This document shows positions 51,994 through 60,340 of a stretch of 64,000 nucleotides of DNA, one piece after another. The notes below the pieces were generated by a model that saw nothing but the letters and a program-made list of their open reading frames with translations, did no database searches and was not told the origin of the DNA. Positions within the stretch are counted from its first letter, which is position 1; every line of letters starts with the position of its first letter. Source of the stretch: Algibacter marinivivus (GTDB lineage Bacteria > Bacteroidota > Bacteroidia > Flavobacteriales > Flavobacteriaceae); assembly GCF_003143755.1 (NCBI RefSeq), contig NZ_QFRI01000001.1, positions 620,001-684,000 of the forward strand, given 5' to 3'. A program made the translations under genes and the position numbers.

Positions 51994-53052
51994 ATGAAAT
52001 CATTCGTACTTCTCTTAATGCTTACATTCACTTCAAACTGCTTTTCACAGACTGTGCAATTGTATGTGGGCACTTATACAAAAGGAAATAGCAAAGGAAT
52101 TTATAAAGTGAATTTTAATACCGAAACAGGACAATTAAGCAACTTAAAACTAGCTATATCAATAGATAACCCTTCATTTTTAACGTATTCACCAGACAAG
52201 AAATATTTATATTCTACGAATGGTAGTGAAAGCGGATTTATTTCTTCCTACAAAATAAAAGATGATGGAAGTTTGGTTTTATTAACGCGAGTAAGTAGTA
52301 TGGGAAAAGGTCCATGTCATATTTCAATTCGTGAGGACGGTGAAACGATTTCAGTTTCAAACTACGTTGGAGGCAATATTGCTATTTATCCTGTAAATGA
52401 AGATGGGAGTTTAGCTGAAGCTAGTCAGGTTTTTAATCAAAATAGTGCTGATAGAAAATCTCACGCACATTCTGCTTTGTTTTTTAAAGACGAATTATTT
52501 GTTGCCGATTTGGGTAGAAATGCCATTTATCAATACATATTAGATGGTAATGACTATAAATTAAATTCTGAAGCTATTATAAAAACAAAAGGAAATCCCG
52601 GTCCTCGACATTTTAAACTAACTAAAGACGGCAAATTTATTTACCTTATTAATGAATATGGTGCTACAATTACTACCATTAAAAGAACAAAAAAAGGATT
52701 CAAAGAAATTGATGAAGACAGTACTTTAGAGCCTGGATTTACTGAATTTAATAAGTGTGCAGACATTCACATATCTAAAGATGAGCGTTTTGTATACGGT
52801 TCCAATCGTGGCGAAAATACCATTGCTGTTTTTCAACGCAATACAACAAATGGAAAACTTAATAAAATACAGAGTATGTCGGTTCATGGTGATTGGCCGC
52901 GTAATTTTACTATAGATCCAACAGGTAAATTTCTATTGGTTGCTAATATGAGAACTGAAAACATAGCAGTATTTAGTATTGATAAAAAAGCTGGTACACT
53001 CACTTACTTAAGTGATTTTAAAGTTCCAGAACCTGTTTGTTTATTATTTTAA
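51994..53052 (+). CDS. Secreted seven-bladed propeller (lactonase family)
   Basis: 352 residues. A signal peptide (MKSFVLLLMLTFTSNCFSQ) is followed by repeated propeller blades (VQLYVGTYTKGNSKGIYKVNF, NPSFLTYSPDKKYLYSTN, GKGPCHISIREDGETISVSNYVGG and others). The pattern is that of the 6-phosphogluconolactonase (Pgl-type)/carboxymuconate cyclase family. Export makes a role in cytoplasmic phosphogluconate metabolism unlikely; a periplasmic lactone hydrolase or binding protein is more probable. Confidence 0.87.
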   Translation: MKSFVLLLMLTFTSNCFSQTVQLYVGTYTKGNSKGIYKVNFNTETGQLSNLKLAISIDNPSFLTYSPDKKYLYSTNGSESGFISSYKIKDDGSLVLLTRVSSMGKGPCHISIREDGETISVSNYVGGNIAIYPVNEDGSLAEASQVFNQNSADRKSHAHSALFFKDELFVADLGRNAIYQYILDGNDYKLNSEAIIKTKGNPGPRHFKLTKDGKFIYLINEYGATITTIKRTKKGFKEIDEDSTLEPGFTEFNKCADIHISKDERFVYGSNRGENTIAVFQRNTTNGKLNKIQSMSVHGDWPRNFTIDPTGKFLLVANMRTENIAVFSIDKKAGTLTYLSDFKVPEPVCLLF

Positions 53053-53093
53053 ATTCGTATTTAATTAAAGTATTAGTTTTTAAAAAAATATGG

Positions 53094-53133
53094 TATATTT
53101 GCGCCCTCATTAATAACCGAGGTCGAGAACCTC
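53094..53133 (+). promoter_or_regulatory. rpsP promoter and leader hairpin
   Basis: TATATTTG (53094-53101) is a good -7 box. A short hairpin GAGGT-CGAGA-ACCTC (53119-53133) sits in the predicted leader, 15 bases before the rpsP start. A ribosomal-protein leader control element is possible but not proven. Confidence 0.5.
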
Positions 53134-53148
53134 AAATAATTAATTATT

Positions 53149-53667
53149 ATGCCAGTAAAGATTAGATTACAAAGACACGGTAAAAAAGGAAAACCTTACT
53201 ACTGGATCGTAGCAGCTGATGCACGTTCAAAAAGAGATGGTAAATACCTAGAAAAATTAGGTGCTTACAATCCAAACACAAACCCAGCAACTGTTGAATT
53301 AAACGTTGATGGGGCTGTAAAATGGTTACAGAATGGTGCACAACCAACTGATACTGCTAAGACATTATTGTCTTACAAAGGAGCCATGTTAAAAAATCAC
53401 CTTGCAGGTGGTGTTAGAAAAGGTGCTTTAACTGAAGAGCAAGCAGAAGCTAAATTTACTGCTTGGTTAGAAGAAAAAGAAGCCAAAATCCAAGCTAAAG
53501 CTGATGGCTTAACAAAAGAAGAAGCAAAAGCAAAGGCTGACGCTCTAGCTGCTGAAAAAGCTGTTAATGAAGCAAGAATAGCTGCGGCTGCTCCTGCTCC
53601 TGTTGAAGAAGAGGTAGCTGAAGAAGCTCCTGCTGCTGAGGCTGAAGCTTCAAACGAAGAAGAATAA
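53149..53667 (+). CDS. rpsP: 30S ribosomal protein S16 with long C-terminal extension
   Basis: 172 residues. The first ~80 are canonical S16 (VKIRLQRHGKKGKPYYWIVAADARSKRDGKYLEKLGAYNP). The remainder is an Ala/Glu/Lys-rich helical tail (KAKADALAAEKAVNEARIAAAAPAPVEEEVAEEAPAAEAEAS), roughly doubling the protein compared with E. coli S16. Such tails are common in Bacteroidota. The gene begins the rpsP-rimM-trmN6 cluster, although a terminator separates it from rimM. Confidence 0.97.
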   Translation: MPVKIRLQRHGKKGKPYYWIVAADARSKRDGKYLEKLGAYNPNTNPATVELNVDGAVKWLQNGAQPTDTAKTLLSYKGAMLKNHLAGGVRKGALTEEQAEAKFTAWLEEKEAKIQAKADGLTKEEAKAKADALAAEKAVNEARIAAAAPAPVEEEVAEEAPAAEAEASNEEE

Positions 53668-53689
53668 AAAAATAATTTTTTATACTTTT

Positions 53690-53719
53690 AAACTCCGATA
53701 GAAATATCGGAGTTTTTTA
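53690..53719 (+). terminator. Terminator after rpsP
   Basis: AAACTCCGATA-GAAA-TATCGGAGTTT with a T-run follows: a perfect 11-bp stem with a GAAA tetraloop. Confidence 0.9.
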
Positions 53720-53801
53720 TGCAAAATTGTTTTGCATTATGCTGAATTTATTTCAGCATCTTTAAAATCAAGGAATAAGATCCTGAAAACTAGTTCAGGA
53801 T
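53719..53801. repeat. Three tandem hairpins between rpsP and rimM
   Basis: ATGCAAAA/TTTTGCAT (53719-53737), ATGCTGAA/TTCAGCAT (53739-53759) and ATCCTGAA/TTCAGGAT (53780-53801). The last two recall the abundant TGCTGAA...TTCAGCA / TCCTGAA...TTCAGGA intergenic repeats of Flavobacteriaceae (from memory). Confidence 0.65.
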
Positions 53802-53820
53802 GAAAAATTAAAAATTTTTC

Positions 53821-54351
53821 ATGAAAAAAGAAGATTGTTTTTACATAGGAAAAATTGTAAAAAAATATAGTTTTAAAGGTGAAGTTTTAGCTAAACTAGA
53901 TACTGACCAACCAGAGCTTTACGAAAACCTTGATGCTATATTTTTAGAATTAAGAAACAACCTTGTACCTTTTTTTATTGAACGTTCTCAACTACACAAA
54001 TCTGAATTACTTCGTATTAAATTTGAAGATGTAGATACAGAATCAGATGCTGATGCCATTATGAAAAGTGGTTTGTATTTGCCTTTAGATTTATTACCAA
54101 AACTAGAAGGTGATAAATTTTACTTTCATGAGGTGATTGGATTTACCATTACAGATAAAAACTTCGGAGACGTTGGGATTATTAAAGCTATTAACGATTC
54201 AACCGCGCAATCACTTTTCGAAATAGACCGTAATGGGATAGAAATTCTAATCCCAATGAATGATGAATTTATTGTAAAAGTTGATAGAGACAACAAAACT
54301 ATTATTGTTGAGACTCCAGAGGGTTTAATTGATTTATATTTAGAAGAATAA
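53821..54351 (+). CDS. rimM: Ribosome maturation factor RimM
   Basis: 176 residues. The N-terminal RimM beta barrel starts DCFYIGKIVKKYSFKGEVLAKL. The C-terminal PRC-barrel has FYFHEVIGFTITDKNFGDVGII and ILIPMNDEFIVKVDRDNKTIIVETPEGLIDLY. It assists maturation of the 30S head and binds S19. Its place after rpsP is conserved in many bacteria. trmN6 starts 2 bases after its stop. Confidence 0.95.
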   Translation: MKKEDCFYIGKIVKKYSFKGEVLAKLDTDQPELYENLDAIFLELRNNLVPFFIERSQLHKSELLRIKFEDVDTESDADAIMKSGLYLPLDLLPKLEGDKFYFHEVIGFTITDKNFGDVGIIKAINDSTAQSLFEIDRNGIEILIPMNDEFIVKVDRDNKTIIVETPEGLIDLYLEE

Positions 54352-54353
54352 TC

Positions 54354-55070
54354 GTGTCTAAAAAACCATTTAAATTTAAAGATTTTACAATAAACCAAGA
54401 TCAATGTGCCATGAAAATTGGAACTGATGGTGTATTATTGGGGGCTTGGACTTCTTTAGAAAAAAATCCGTTTTCTATTTTAGACATTGGATCTGGAACT
54501 GGCATTTTATCACTTATGATGGCACAAAGAAGTCATGCAGAAGTAATAGATGCATTAGAAATTGACGCCCAAGCTTTTGAACAATGTGTTAATAATTTTG
54601 AACAATCACAGTGGGGAGACAGACTATTTTGTTATCATGCTTCATTAAAAGAATTTATTGAAGAAATAGAAGACGAATATGATCTAATTATTTGCAACCC
54701 TCCTTTTTATTCTGAAAATTTTAAAACAGACAATAAACAACGAGACTTAGCGCGATTCCAAGACGCCATGCCTTTTGAACACTTACTAGAAAGTATTTCT
54801 AAATTACTATCTAAAAACGGTGTCTTTTCAGTAGTTATTCCTTTCAAAGAAGAATCTCAATTTATAGCTTTAGCTTCAAAACACCACTTATTCCTTAATA
54901 GAAAACTACAGGTTAAAGGCAGTCCTCAATCTGAAATAAAACGAAGTTTATTAGAATTCTCATTCAGCGAAAGCGAAATATCTAATGAGGAGTTAACTAT
55001 TGAAACAGAAAGACATCAATACACAGACAAGTACATTAATTTAACCAAAGATTTCTACTTGAAAATGTAA
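54354..55070 (+). CDS. trmN6: tRNA1(Val) (adenine37-N6)-methyltransferase
   Basis: 238 residues. The SAM motif ILDIGSGTGILSLMMAQR (residues 42-59) and the catalytic N115-PPFY motif are those of the YfiC/TrmN6 family, which methylates A37 of tRNA-Val. The N-terminal KPFKFKDFTINQDQCAMKIGTDGVLLGAW is also family-typical. It starts with GTG, 2 bases after rimM. It ends next to a perfect inverted repeat shared with the convergent hydrolase gene. Confidence 0.9.
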   Translation: MSKKPFKFKDFTINQDQCAMKIGTDGVLLGAWTSLEKNPFSILDIGSGTGILSLMMAQRSHAEVIDALEIDAQAFEQCVNNFEQSQWGDRLFCYHASLKEFIEEIEDEYDLIICNPPFYSENFKTDNKQRDLARFQDAMPFEHLLESISKLLSKNGVFSVVIPFKEESQFIALASKHHLFLNRKLQVKGSPQSEIKRSLLEFSFSESEISNEELTIETERHQYTDKYINLTKDFYLKM

Positions 55071-55100
55071 TTAACTAGACCTATCTAATGGTCTAGTTAA
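55071..55100. terminator. Perfect inverted repeat at the trmN6/hydrolase convergence
   Basis: TTAACTAGACC (55071-55081) and GGTCTAGTTAA (55090-55100), 11 bp with an 8-base loop. It covers the stop and the last nine codons of the minus-strand hydrolase gene and could end trmN6 transcription, but it lacks a strong T-run. Confidence 0.5.
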
Positions 55101-55949
55101 GCAAGTCGGTCCGCCGCCTCCTTTAATACTAATATCTTCACCTTTATACAAAGTGACTTCACATCCAGCTTGTTCTAATAATTTTTGAGTTTTTGGATTG
55201 CCTTTAACCATAATACATTTTCTTGGTGCAACTGCCAATACATTGCAACCCATAGATTCAAATTCTTCATCTGGAACTTCAATCAATTCAAAACCTCTTC
55301 GCAATAAGTCATTTCTAAATTTTACAGGCATTAAAGGAGAATACACGACTGCTAAATCTTTATCAACAGGACTTAAAATACTCATTAAATGAAATACATC
55401 ATTTTTGCCTTTATAATGTGGTAATTCAGCAATTACAACTTCAATACCTTTTGGCTCTAATAACAATTTAAGCTGATTAATCCCTTCTAAATTAGTTCTA
55501 TACGTATGGCCAACAGCTAATGTTTTATCATCTAACCAAGCCACATCACCACCTTCTAAAGTTCCAGGTGCTTCAATAATTCCTAATATTGGGATATTAT
55601 TTTCTTTATAAACTTCTAGTTGAGATTGTGGTTCATTAATTCGTCCTCCTTTCCCCATATTGCAAATAATCATCCCAAAATCTGTAGCTATAGATGCATC
55701 TCTACAGTAAATTGAATCAATCTGCACATTTTGATTGAATGGAAAGTGTTCAACTTTTATATTATTATCCAGTAGATATTTCTGAAATAGTGAATATTCT
55801 GCTAATGCCTTTTCAAAATCTGGACGAGACAGATAATTTAGTTTCTGCCATTGATTTTCTAAATGAACATCAGATATAAAAGCATTTATTGCTGGTTTAA
55901 TATATACCGATTCTAGCTTTTTGTATTCTGAATGACGTGTTGTTTTCAT
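55071..55949 (-). CDS. DDAH/arginine deiminase-family hydrolase
   Basis: 292 residues of the guanidino-modifying pentein fold. The motif EGGDVAWLD, the catalytic His in NDVFHLMSILS and the nucleophile C283 in GGGPTCLTRPL are all present. The length and GGGGPTC ending resemble dimethylargininase rather than the ~400-residue arginine deiminases. It is directly downstream (0 bases) of an amino-acid permease gene, which suggests uptake and hydrolysis of arginine or methylarginine to citrulline. The real substrate is uncertain. Confidence 0.83.
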   Translation of the reverse strand: MKTTRHSEYKKLESVYIKPAINAFISDVHLENQWQKLNYLSRPDFEKALAEYSLFQKYLLDNNIKVEHFPFNQNVQIDSIYCRDASIATDFGMIICNMGKGGRINEPQSQLEVYKENNIPILGIIEAPGTLEGGDVAWLDDKTLAVGHTYRTNLEGINQLKLLLEPKGIEVVIAELPHYKGKNDVFHLMSILSPVDKDLAVVYSPLMPVKFRNDLLRRGFELIEVPDEEFESMGCNVLAVAPRKCIMVKGNPKTQKLLEQAGCEVTLYKGEDISIKGGGGPTCLTRPLDRSS

Positions 55950-57257
55950 TTATTTCTCACGTTTATTCCATTGCATAATAACAAAAACAGGGATTCCTAA
56001 TAACAATAATAATAATCCAAAAAGAGCGCTTTCTTCTCCAGCTCCGTAAATAGCCCAAAGTGAGTAAGCAATTCCTAGCAAACTTAAGGTTAGCACTTTA
56101 ATCCAGTTTTTAACTTGAATTTTTCTTTCAATTAAAACAAGAACATAGGCTGCCGATACGAACAAATATGGAATAAGATTTGAAAAGACAACAATATTTG
56201 CAATAAATTTAAACTGATCTACAAGTCCGTCAGACAAATTCATTAACATTATAGCTGTAGTAAGTAAACCCCCAATAATTAATCCAAATACAGGAGCACC
56301 ATTTTTATTTTGTTTTCCAAATATTTTAGGAAACAGTTGATCTTGGGATGCAGCCATTGGTATTTGACCCGTAAACAACACACCAACATTAAGGCAGCCT
56401 ATTGCAGATATTACAATTCCTCCAGCAACAAAATACCCGCCAAAATCACCTCCAATAAGTCTTGCAGCATCTGCAAATGGAGAGGGAGATGAAGCCAGTA
56501 CATCCATAGGTAAAACGCCAAAAAGAACAAATGTACTTAAGATATAAACTAAAGCGACAATCATTGTTCCAAAGAAGGTTGCTTTAGGTATATTTTTATC
56601 AGGATTTTTAATATCCGCAGCTGGCACAGAAGCAGATTCCAGCCCTAAAAAAGCATACAAAGTTGCTGCTGCAACAATTGGTATTACTGGAAAATCACTT
56701 TCTCCTGTTAAATTAAATGCTGGAAAATTATTAATATCAAATAAAAATAGACCCGCTATTATTACAAAAAACAGAGGTAATAATTTTAAAATGGTTGTAA
56801 TAACTTGAAATTTACCTGAATCCTTAATTCCTCTTGCATTAATCCAAGTAAGAAACCAAACTATAGACAGTCCTGATAACACCCTAATTACACTATCACT
56901 TTCAAGCACTGGAAAAAAGAAACTTAAGGCGCCAATAACAGTTATAGCAAGTGCTGCATTACTAACCCAAATTGATATCCAATAACCCCAAGCTACTAAG
57001 AAGCCTATAAAGTTCCCAAAACCAGCTTTAGAATAGGCATATGGACCTCCACTTTTATCTTTTATTATTTTACTGAAATTGCCAAAAATCTTTGCTAAAA
57101 TTAATGCTCCAGCTGCGGTAAACAACCAACCTAAAAAACTTATGCTGCCATATGGAGCAAGTATAGCTGGTATAACAAAAATTCCAGCCCCAATCATACC
57201 TCCAATTACGTATGAAGTAGCAGTAATTAATCCAATTTTTTGTGTCTGAGAATTCAT
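55950..57257 (-). CDS. APC-family amino acid permease
   Basis: 435 residues from the Met at 57257 (MNSQTQKIGLITATSYVIGGMIGAGIFVIPAIL); the frame continues 28 codons upstream but without family features. It has about twelve transmembrane helices. The first-helix motif GGMIGAGIF and the later YAFLGLESASVPAADIKNPDKNIPKAT are typical of the APA (basic amino acid/polyamine antiporter) group. It is co-transcribed with the DDAH-like gene, so arginine, methylarginine or citrulline/ornithine exchange is plausible. Confidence 0.88.
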   Translation of the reverse strand: MNSQTQKIGLITATSYVIGGMIGAGIFVIPAILAPYGSISFLGWLFTAAGALILAKIFGNFSKIIKDKSGGPYAYSKAGFGNFIGFLVAWGYWISIWVSNAALAITVIGALSFFFPVLESDSVIRVLSGLSIVWFLTWINARGIKDSGKFQVITTILKLLPLFFVIIAGLFLFDINNFPAFNLTGESDFPVIPIVAAATLYAFLGLESASVPAADIKNPDKNIPKATFFGTMIVALVYILSTFVLFGVLPMDVLASSPSPFADAARLIGGDFGGYFVAGGIVISAIGCLNVGVLFTGQIPMAASQDQLFPKIFGKQNKNGAPVFGLIIGGLLTTAIMLMNLSDGLVDQFKFIANIVVFSNLIPYLFVSAAYVLVLIERKIQVKNWIKVLTLSLLGIAYSLWAIYGAGEESALFGLLLLLLGIPVFVIMQWNKREK

Positions 57258-57333
57258 TTGGTTGGTTTTGAAAGCGGTAAAAATTATATTGAGTAAATTA
57301 GGGACGAAAAGCGAATGTACAATTATATTATTT

Positions 57334-58422
57334 ATGACCAAGAAATATACTATTGATTCAGATATTAGAAAAGCTGAAACACTTCCCGCTATTTTTTATA
57401 AAAACAAAAACACTTTTGAGACTTTAAAAAATCAAGTGTTTCTTAATTCATGGCAGTTTATAGGTGATGAATGCTTATTGAATGAACCTGAATCTGTATA
57501 TCCTTTTGTATTATTAGAAAACTTTCTGTCTGAACCATTATTATTAACTCGTGACGGAGATAATAAAATAAATTGTCTTTCGAATGTCTGCACACATAGA
57601 GGAAACTTAGTAGTCTTAAACTCTGGAAAGCAAAAAAAATTAATCTGTGGTTATCATGGTAGAAAATTTAACCTTAAAGGTGAGTTTGAATTTATGCCAG
57701 AATTTAAGGAAGTGCTTAATTTCCCAAAGCCATGTGATAATTTACATGAATTCCCATTAATAAAATGGGGGAGCTTATTGTTTGCAGGGTTAAATCCATT
57801 GTTCAATTTTCAGCAAGTAATTGATAAAATGAATGAACGGATTGGATTTCTTCCTTTTGATGATTTTTCACTAGACAAATCTTTAAATAAAGATTTTGTT
57901 GTGAATGCACATTGGGCGCTATACTGTGATAATTATTTAGAGGGATTCCATGTGCCATTTGTACATAACGATTTGGATGCTGTATTAGATTATGGTAGTT
58001 ATAAAACAGAAACTTACGAATATTGCAATCTTCAAATTGGATATTCAGATGAGGCAACCCATACTTTTAATTTACCAGAAGACCATATAGATTATGGCAA
58101 AAATGTTGCAGCCTATTATTATTGGGTATTCCCAAACATGATGTTTAATTTTTATCCTTGGGGTCTGTCTTTAAATATTGTTCATCCGCTGTCAATTAAT
58201 AAAACTAAGGTCTCTTTTATCTCTTATATTTTAGATGCTTCTAAATTAGAACAAGGCGCAGGAAGTGGTTTAGAAAAAGTAGAAAAAGAAGACGAGGAGA
58301 TTGTAGAAAATGTTCAAAAAGGAGTTAATTCTTCATTCTATAAATCTGGCCGATATTCACCTAAAAGAGAACAAGGTGTGCATCATTTTCATAGTTTACT
58401 TGCCCGATTTCTAAATCTTTAA
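57334..58422 (+). CDS. Rieske non-heme iron oxygenase alpha subunit
   Basis: 362 residues from the ATG at 57334; 24 extra in-frame codons upstream run back towards the divergent permease start and are not used here. The Rieske 2Fe-2S ligands are C86, H88 (CTHRGN) and C105, H108 (CGYHGR). The mononuclear iron site is DNYLEGFHVPFVH with H206 and H211. The family includes choline, carnitine, betaine and aromatic oxygenases; which one cannot be said. No reductase gene is nearby, so an unlinked ferredoxin reductase must serve it. Only 76 bases separate it from the divergent permease. Confidence 0.87.
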   Translation: MTKKYTIDSDIRKAETLPAIFYKNKNTFETLKNQVFLNSWQFIGDECLLNEPESVYPFVLLENFLSEPLLLTRDGDNKINCLSNVCTHRGNLVVLNSGKQKKLICGYHGRKFNLKGEFEFMPEFKEVLNFPKPCDNLHEFPLIKWGSLLFAGLNPLFNFQQVIDKMNERIGFLPFDDFSLDKSLNKDFVVNAHWALYCDNYLEGFHVPFVHNDLDAVLDYGSYKTETYEYCNLQIGYSDEATHTFNLPEDHIDYGKNVAAYYYWVFPNMMFNFYPWGLSLNIVHPLSINKTKVSFISYILDASKLEQGAGSGLEKVEKEDEEIVENVQKGVNSSFYKSGRYSPKREQGVHHFHSLLARFLNL

Positions 58423-58552
58423 AATTCTCTAAAAAAAAAGGTACTGATTCAGTTGCTTTAGTTAAATTTGAGCAATGAAAAATATTGAATTATTAAAAAA
58501 ACAATGCTTTTATTGATAATTTTGTTTTAAAACACACTAATACCTAGTCTTT

Positions 58553-59731
58553 ATGAAACCAGACTTATTTGAAGCACCAGATTATTACAACCTTGATGAA
58601 TTATTAACTGACGAACATAAATTAGTACGTGATGCTGCCCGAGAATGGGTAAAACGCGATGTTTCTCCAATCATTGAGGAGTATGCTCAAAAAGCAGAAT
58701 TTCCAAAACAAATTATTGGTGGTTTAGCTGAAATTGGAGCTTTTGGACCTTACATTCCAATGGAATATGGTGGCGCTGGTTTAGATCAAATTAGTTATGG
58801 ATTAATCATGCAAGAGATTGAACGTGGAGATTCTGGAGTACGCTCTACAGCTTCTGTTCAATCATCATTAGTTATGTATCCTATTTGGAAATATGGCAAT
58901 GAAGCACAACGTAATAAATATTTACCTAAACTAGCTTCTGGTGAATGGATTGGTTCTTTTGGTTTAACAGAACCAGACCATGGAAGTAACCCTGGAGGCA
59001 TGACTACTAATTTTAAAGATATGGGTGACCACTATCTTTTAAATGGTGCAAAAATGTGGATTAGTAATGCTCCTTTTTGTGAAATTGCTGTGGTTTGGGC
59101 TAAAAATGAAGAAGGTAGAATTCATGGATTAATTGTTGAACGTGGTATGGAAGGATTTTCTACTCCTGAAACACATAATAAGTGGTCGCTGCGTGCATCT
59201 GCAACTGGTGAACTTATTTTTGATAATGTAAAAATCCCTAAAGAAAACCTGTTACCAAATAAATCTGGTTTAGGAGCACCTCTTGGTTGTTTAGATTCTG
59301 CACGTTATGGAATTGCTTGGGGTGCTATTGGCGCCGCTATGGATTGCTATGACACAGCTTTAAGATATAGCAAAGAGCGCATGCAGTTTGGAAAACCCAT
59401 TGGTCAGTTTCAGCTACAACAAAAAAAATTAGCTGAAATGATTACCGAAATTACTAAAGCACAACTTTTAGCTTGGAGACTTGGCGTAATGCGTGAAAAT
59501 GGCACTGCAACTTCTGCCCAAATATCTATGGCCAAACGCAATAATGTAGATATGGCTATTAATATTGCTCGAGAAGCTAGACAAATGCTTGGTGGCATGG
59601 GTATAACTGGGGAATATTCTATCATGCGTCATTCTATGAACCTAGAAAGTGTTATTACTTATGAAGGCACTCATGATATTCATTTGTTAATTACAGGGTT
59701 GGACGTTACAGGTTTGAATGCTTTTAAATAA
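58553..59731 (+). CDS. gcdH: Glutaryl-CoA dehydrogenase (acyl-CoA dehydrogenase family)
   Basis: 392 residues. Typical features: MEYGGAGLDQISYGLIMQEIERGDSGVRS, the FAD/substrate segment GLTEPDHGSNPGGM, LNGAKMWISNAPFCEIAVVWAK, RERMQFGKP-like YSKERMQFGKPIGQFQL, and the catalytic base E371 in TYEGTHDIH. RGDSGVRS and EPDHGSNPG are characteristic of glutaryl-CoA dehydrogenases, which convert glutaryl-CoA to crotonyl-CoA in lysine/tryptophan breakdown. It stands alone here. Confidence 0.9.
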   Translation: MKPDLFEAPDYYNLDELLTDEHKLVRDAAREWVKRDVSPIIEEYAQKAEFPKQIIGGLAEIGAFGPYIPMEYGGAGLDQISYGLIMQEIERGDSGVRSTASVQSSLVMYPIWKYGNEAQRNKYLPKLASGEWIGSFGLTEPDHGSNPGGMTTNFKDMGDHYLLNGAKMWISNAPFCEIAVVWAKNEEGRIHGLIVERGMEGFSTPETHNKWSLRASATGELIFDNVKIPKENLLPNKSGLGAPLGCLDSARYGIAWGAIGAAMDCYDTALRYSKERMQFGKPIGQFQLQQKKLAEMITEITKAQLLAWRLGVMRENGTATSAQISMAKRNNVDMAINIAREARQMLGGMGITGEYSIMRHSMNLESVITYEGTHDIHLLITGLDVTGLNAFK

Positions 59732-59787
59732 CTAGTTAAAATTAAATTTTCGTTCGCAAGTTTTTATACAATTCGGCATCTTAATTA

Positions 59788-59795
59788 TATATTTG
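59788..59795 (+). promoter_or_regulatory. -7 box overlapping the annotated start of the Cys-motif gene
   Basis: TATATTTG matches TAnnTTTG exactly and its last three bases are the TTG that would serve as the furthest start codon of the next gene. If the promoter is real, translation must start later. Confidence 0.5.
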
Positions 59796-60185
59796 CCAAA
59801 AAAATATTTCTTGCATAAGTTTACAGCAATATTTTTCGTGTTTTTATACATGCTTGCTATGTTAAGACCTGTTCAGCCTTATGTTGAATATGTACTTAAT
59901 CAAGATTATATTGCTGAGTTTTTATGTATTAATAAAGACAAGCCTAAACTCCAATGTAACGGTAAATGTCATTTAGTAAAAGAAATTAAAAAACAGCAAG
60001 AAACAAATCCTTTGAATTCGCTACGTATAGCGTTAGAAAACTATCCTATAGGATTTGTTAGTATTTTAAAAATCTCTGCTTCACAATTGCTGAGTACTTC
60101 AGAAAAGGATAAGAATTCTTTTTATCAAAAATTCTACGACTATAGCTACAATTATAGTGCGTTTCAACCACCTGATTTAGTGTAA
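59793..60185 (+). CDS. Small membrane-anchored protein with C-x9-C-x3-CH motif
   Basis: Up to 130 residues. An N-terminal hydrophobic helix (FTAIFFVFLYMLAMLRP) is followed by EYVLNQDYIAEFLCINKDKPKLQCNGKCHLVKEI, where three Cys and a His form a compact putative metal or redox site. The start is uncertain: the longest frame begins with TTG at 59793, TTG at 59811 is possible, and the first ATG is at 59850, which would cut into the helix. I recall similar Bacteroidota proteins without known function, often near metal genes. Structured repeat E separates it from the next gene. Confidence 0.7.
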   Translation: MPKKYFLHKFTAIFFVFLYMLAMLRPVQPYVEYVLNQDYIAEFLCINKDKPKLQCNGKCHLVKEIKKQQETNPLNSLRIALENYPIGFVSILKISASQLLSTSEKDKNSFYQKFYDYSYNYSAFQPPDLV

Positions 60186-60219
60186 TTTTACAGCTACTTT
60201 TAATATTTATGACGCCTTT

Positions 60220-60309
60220 GCGTTAGCGATAGTAGTGATAGCTTTTGGCGAGGTGAGCATCGAGCCAAAACTACAAACGGATAGCGCGACCCTTGTGGTA
60301 ACGCCCAAA
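60220..60309 (-). repeat. Structured dispersed repeat, copy E
   Basis: Minus-strand copy of 90 bases. Read on its strand it starts TTTGGGCGTTACCACAAGGG and ends CGCTAACGC. Arms GCGTTA/TAACGC are fully complementary. The central stem TTTTGGC/GCCAAAA is unlike that of any other copy. It shares GCTATCCGTT and CTACTATC with copy D. Confidence 0.85.
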
Positions 60310-60340
60310 TAATTACACTTACAATTAATTTAAATACTCA

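Noticed and set aside
57262-57333. N-terminal extension of the Rieske oxygenase
   Set aside because: It covers the short divergent promoter region; the family N-terminus begins at MTKKYTID.
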